Below are positions 6,499 through 6,976 of a stretch of 6,976 nt of DNA, piece by piece. A program made the translations under genes and the position numbers. Origin of the DNA: Bacteroidota bacterium (lineage in GTDB: Bacteria > Bacteroidota > Kryptoniia > Kryptoniales > JAKASW01). Numbering within the stretch: position 1 is the first letter of the stretch; each line of letters starts with the position of its first letter. The notes beneath the pieces are model-generated. The model searched no databases and was not told the origin of the DNA. It saw only the letters and a list, made by a program, of their open reading frames with translations. The stretch spans positions 1-6,976 of the forward strand of contig JAJYGB010000320.1 of assembly GCA_021785235.1 (NCBI GenBank), in the 5' to 3' direction.

Positions 6499-6976
6499 TG
6501 CCTGACGGCACATCGAAGCAGGTGAGTCCCTTCACCGGGACCGAAGTGTGGGCCGTGCCCGGGCGAAGCAGTAAGCCGGTCTCTACGAGCCAGACGATCC
6601 ATCCGAAGAAGATCGAGGTCAAGGAGAAGGAGGACTATTGCTCCTTCTGCGAAACGCGGTTATTCGAGACTCCGCCGGAGAAGGCCAGGTTGGTTAAGCA
6701 GGGAAGCACCTACAACAAGTTGGAATATCTCGCTCCCGACAAGTACGCGGAGACCGAGCCGGCATTCAGGCGAGTACCCAATCTCTTCGAGATCGTCACG
6801 CTTGATTACTGGAGAAAGAACTACGGCTACAAGCTGACCCCGAAGCAGGTGCAATGGCGCGAGAGCTACCTCAGCAACCCCGTCGGGCTGAGGCACATAA
6901 TCGATATAATCAATTTCAAGATGAACCGCCTCGGCAGGTCATTCGACGATATCGAGAAAGCGCCTCTGGAAGAGAA
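6498..6976 (+). CDS. DUF4921-family protein, GalT-like N-terminal part (partial, runs off window)
   Basis: The 159 residues seen match my memory of the DUF4921 family, known mainly from mycobacteria and corynebacteria at around 440 residues, so about two thirds lie beyond the window. Seen: MPDGTSKQVSPFTGTEVW with VPGR at 20-23, a CxxC pair Cys48 and Cys51 in YCSFC, TPPEKAR at 58-64, and FRRVPNLFEIV at 90-100 followed by DYWRKNYGY. The CxxC, TPPE and R-V-P-N-x-F order parallels the zinc site and N-terminal half of galactose-1-phosphate uridylyltransferases (HIT superfamily). A nucleotidyltransferase role is thus plausible but unproven; the catalytic HxH motif would be past the end. No good ribosome site precedes this ATG. 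The frame stays open back to 6438, and a TTG at 6471 with GGAAG 9 nt before it would add nine residues. The gene is divergent from isocitrate dehydrogenase. Confidence 0.85.
   Translation, partial: MPDGTSKQVSPFTGTEVWAVPGRSSKPVSTSQTIHPKKIEVKEKEDYCSFCETRLFETPPEKARLVKQGSTYNKLEYLAPDKYAETEPAFRRVPNLFEIVTLDYWRKNYGYKLTPKQVQWRESYLSNPVGLRHIIDIINFKMNRLGRSFDDIEKAPLEE

Noticed and set aside
6312..6602. Minus-strand frame of 96 codons across the DUF4921 start
   Set aside because: It overlaps the conserved N-terminal coding region of the DUF4921 gene, and its own translation shows no family resemblance or ribosome site.

Overview
The window looks like ordinary chromosomal DNA of a free-living bacterium at roughly 50% GC. 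The lineage is uncertain. The promoter in front of the isocitrate dehydrogenase gene fits the Bacteroidota-type TTTG / TAnnTTTG pattern about as well as a sigma70 -10 box. Together with the style of the MFS transporter and esterase, this makes a member of the Bacteroidota/Ignavibacteriota (FCB) assemblage my best guess. Several genes nevertheless keep recognisable Shine-Dalgarno sequences. I see no transposase, integrase, phage gene, CRISPR array, rRNA or tRNA.

Layout: six genes lie on the minus strand and one partial gene on the plus strand. In minus-strand transcription order they are an NAD-type isocitrate dehydrogenase (5966 to 4956), an UPF0173-like metallo-beta-lactamase-fold hydrolase (4904 to 4164), an MFS/DHA1 exporter (4157 to 2961) and a charge-polarised unknown protein of 203 residues (2923 to 2312). 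These four are tightly spaced (gaps of 51, 6 and 37 nt, using the preferred hydrolase start) and probably form one operon driven by the promoter at about 5989-6020. A weak hairpin plus T-run follows the last gene. After a 233-nt AT-richer gap (2079-2311), which holds only that hairpin and short palindromes, come the translation-associated ATPase ychF (2078 to 981) and a secreted esterase (907 to 38). Positions 1-37 hold no gene.

Divergent from isocitrate dehydrogenase is the start of a DUF4921-family protein (6498 to the window end), whose N-terminal half resembles galactose-1-phosphate uridylyltransferases. The 531-nt region between the two divergent genes (5967-6497) is the least explained part of the window. 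It contains the promoter, a 21-bp dyad framed by direct repeats, a 76-nt nested fold at 6328-6403, and a 34-codon hydrophobic ORF whose stop overlaps the DUF4921 start codon as TAATG.

The genes do not form one obvious pathway. They cover central carbon metabolism (isocitrate dehydrogenase), hydrolysis (two enzymes), efflux, translation-linked ATPase activity, and an uncharacterised nucleotidyltransferase-like protein. I found no convincing new defence or mobile system. The best candidates for something undescribed are the structured leader region in front of the DUF4921 gene and the unknown 203-residue protein.
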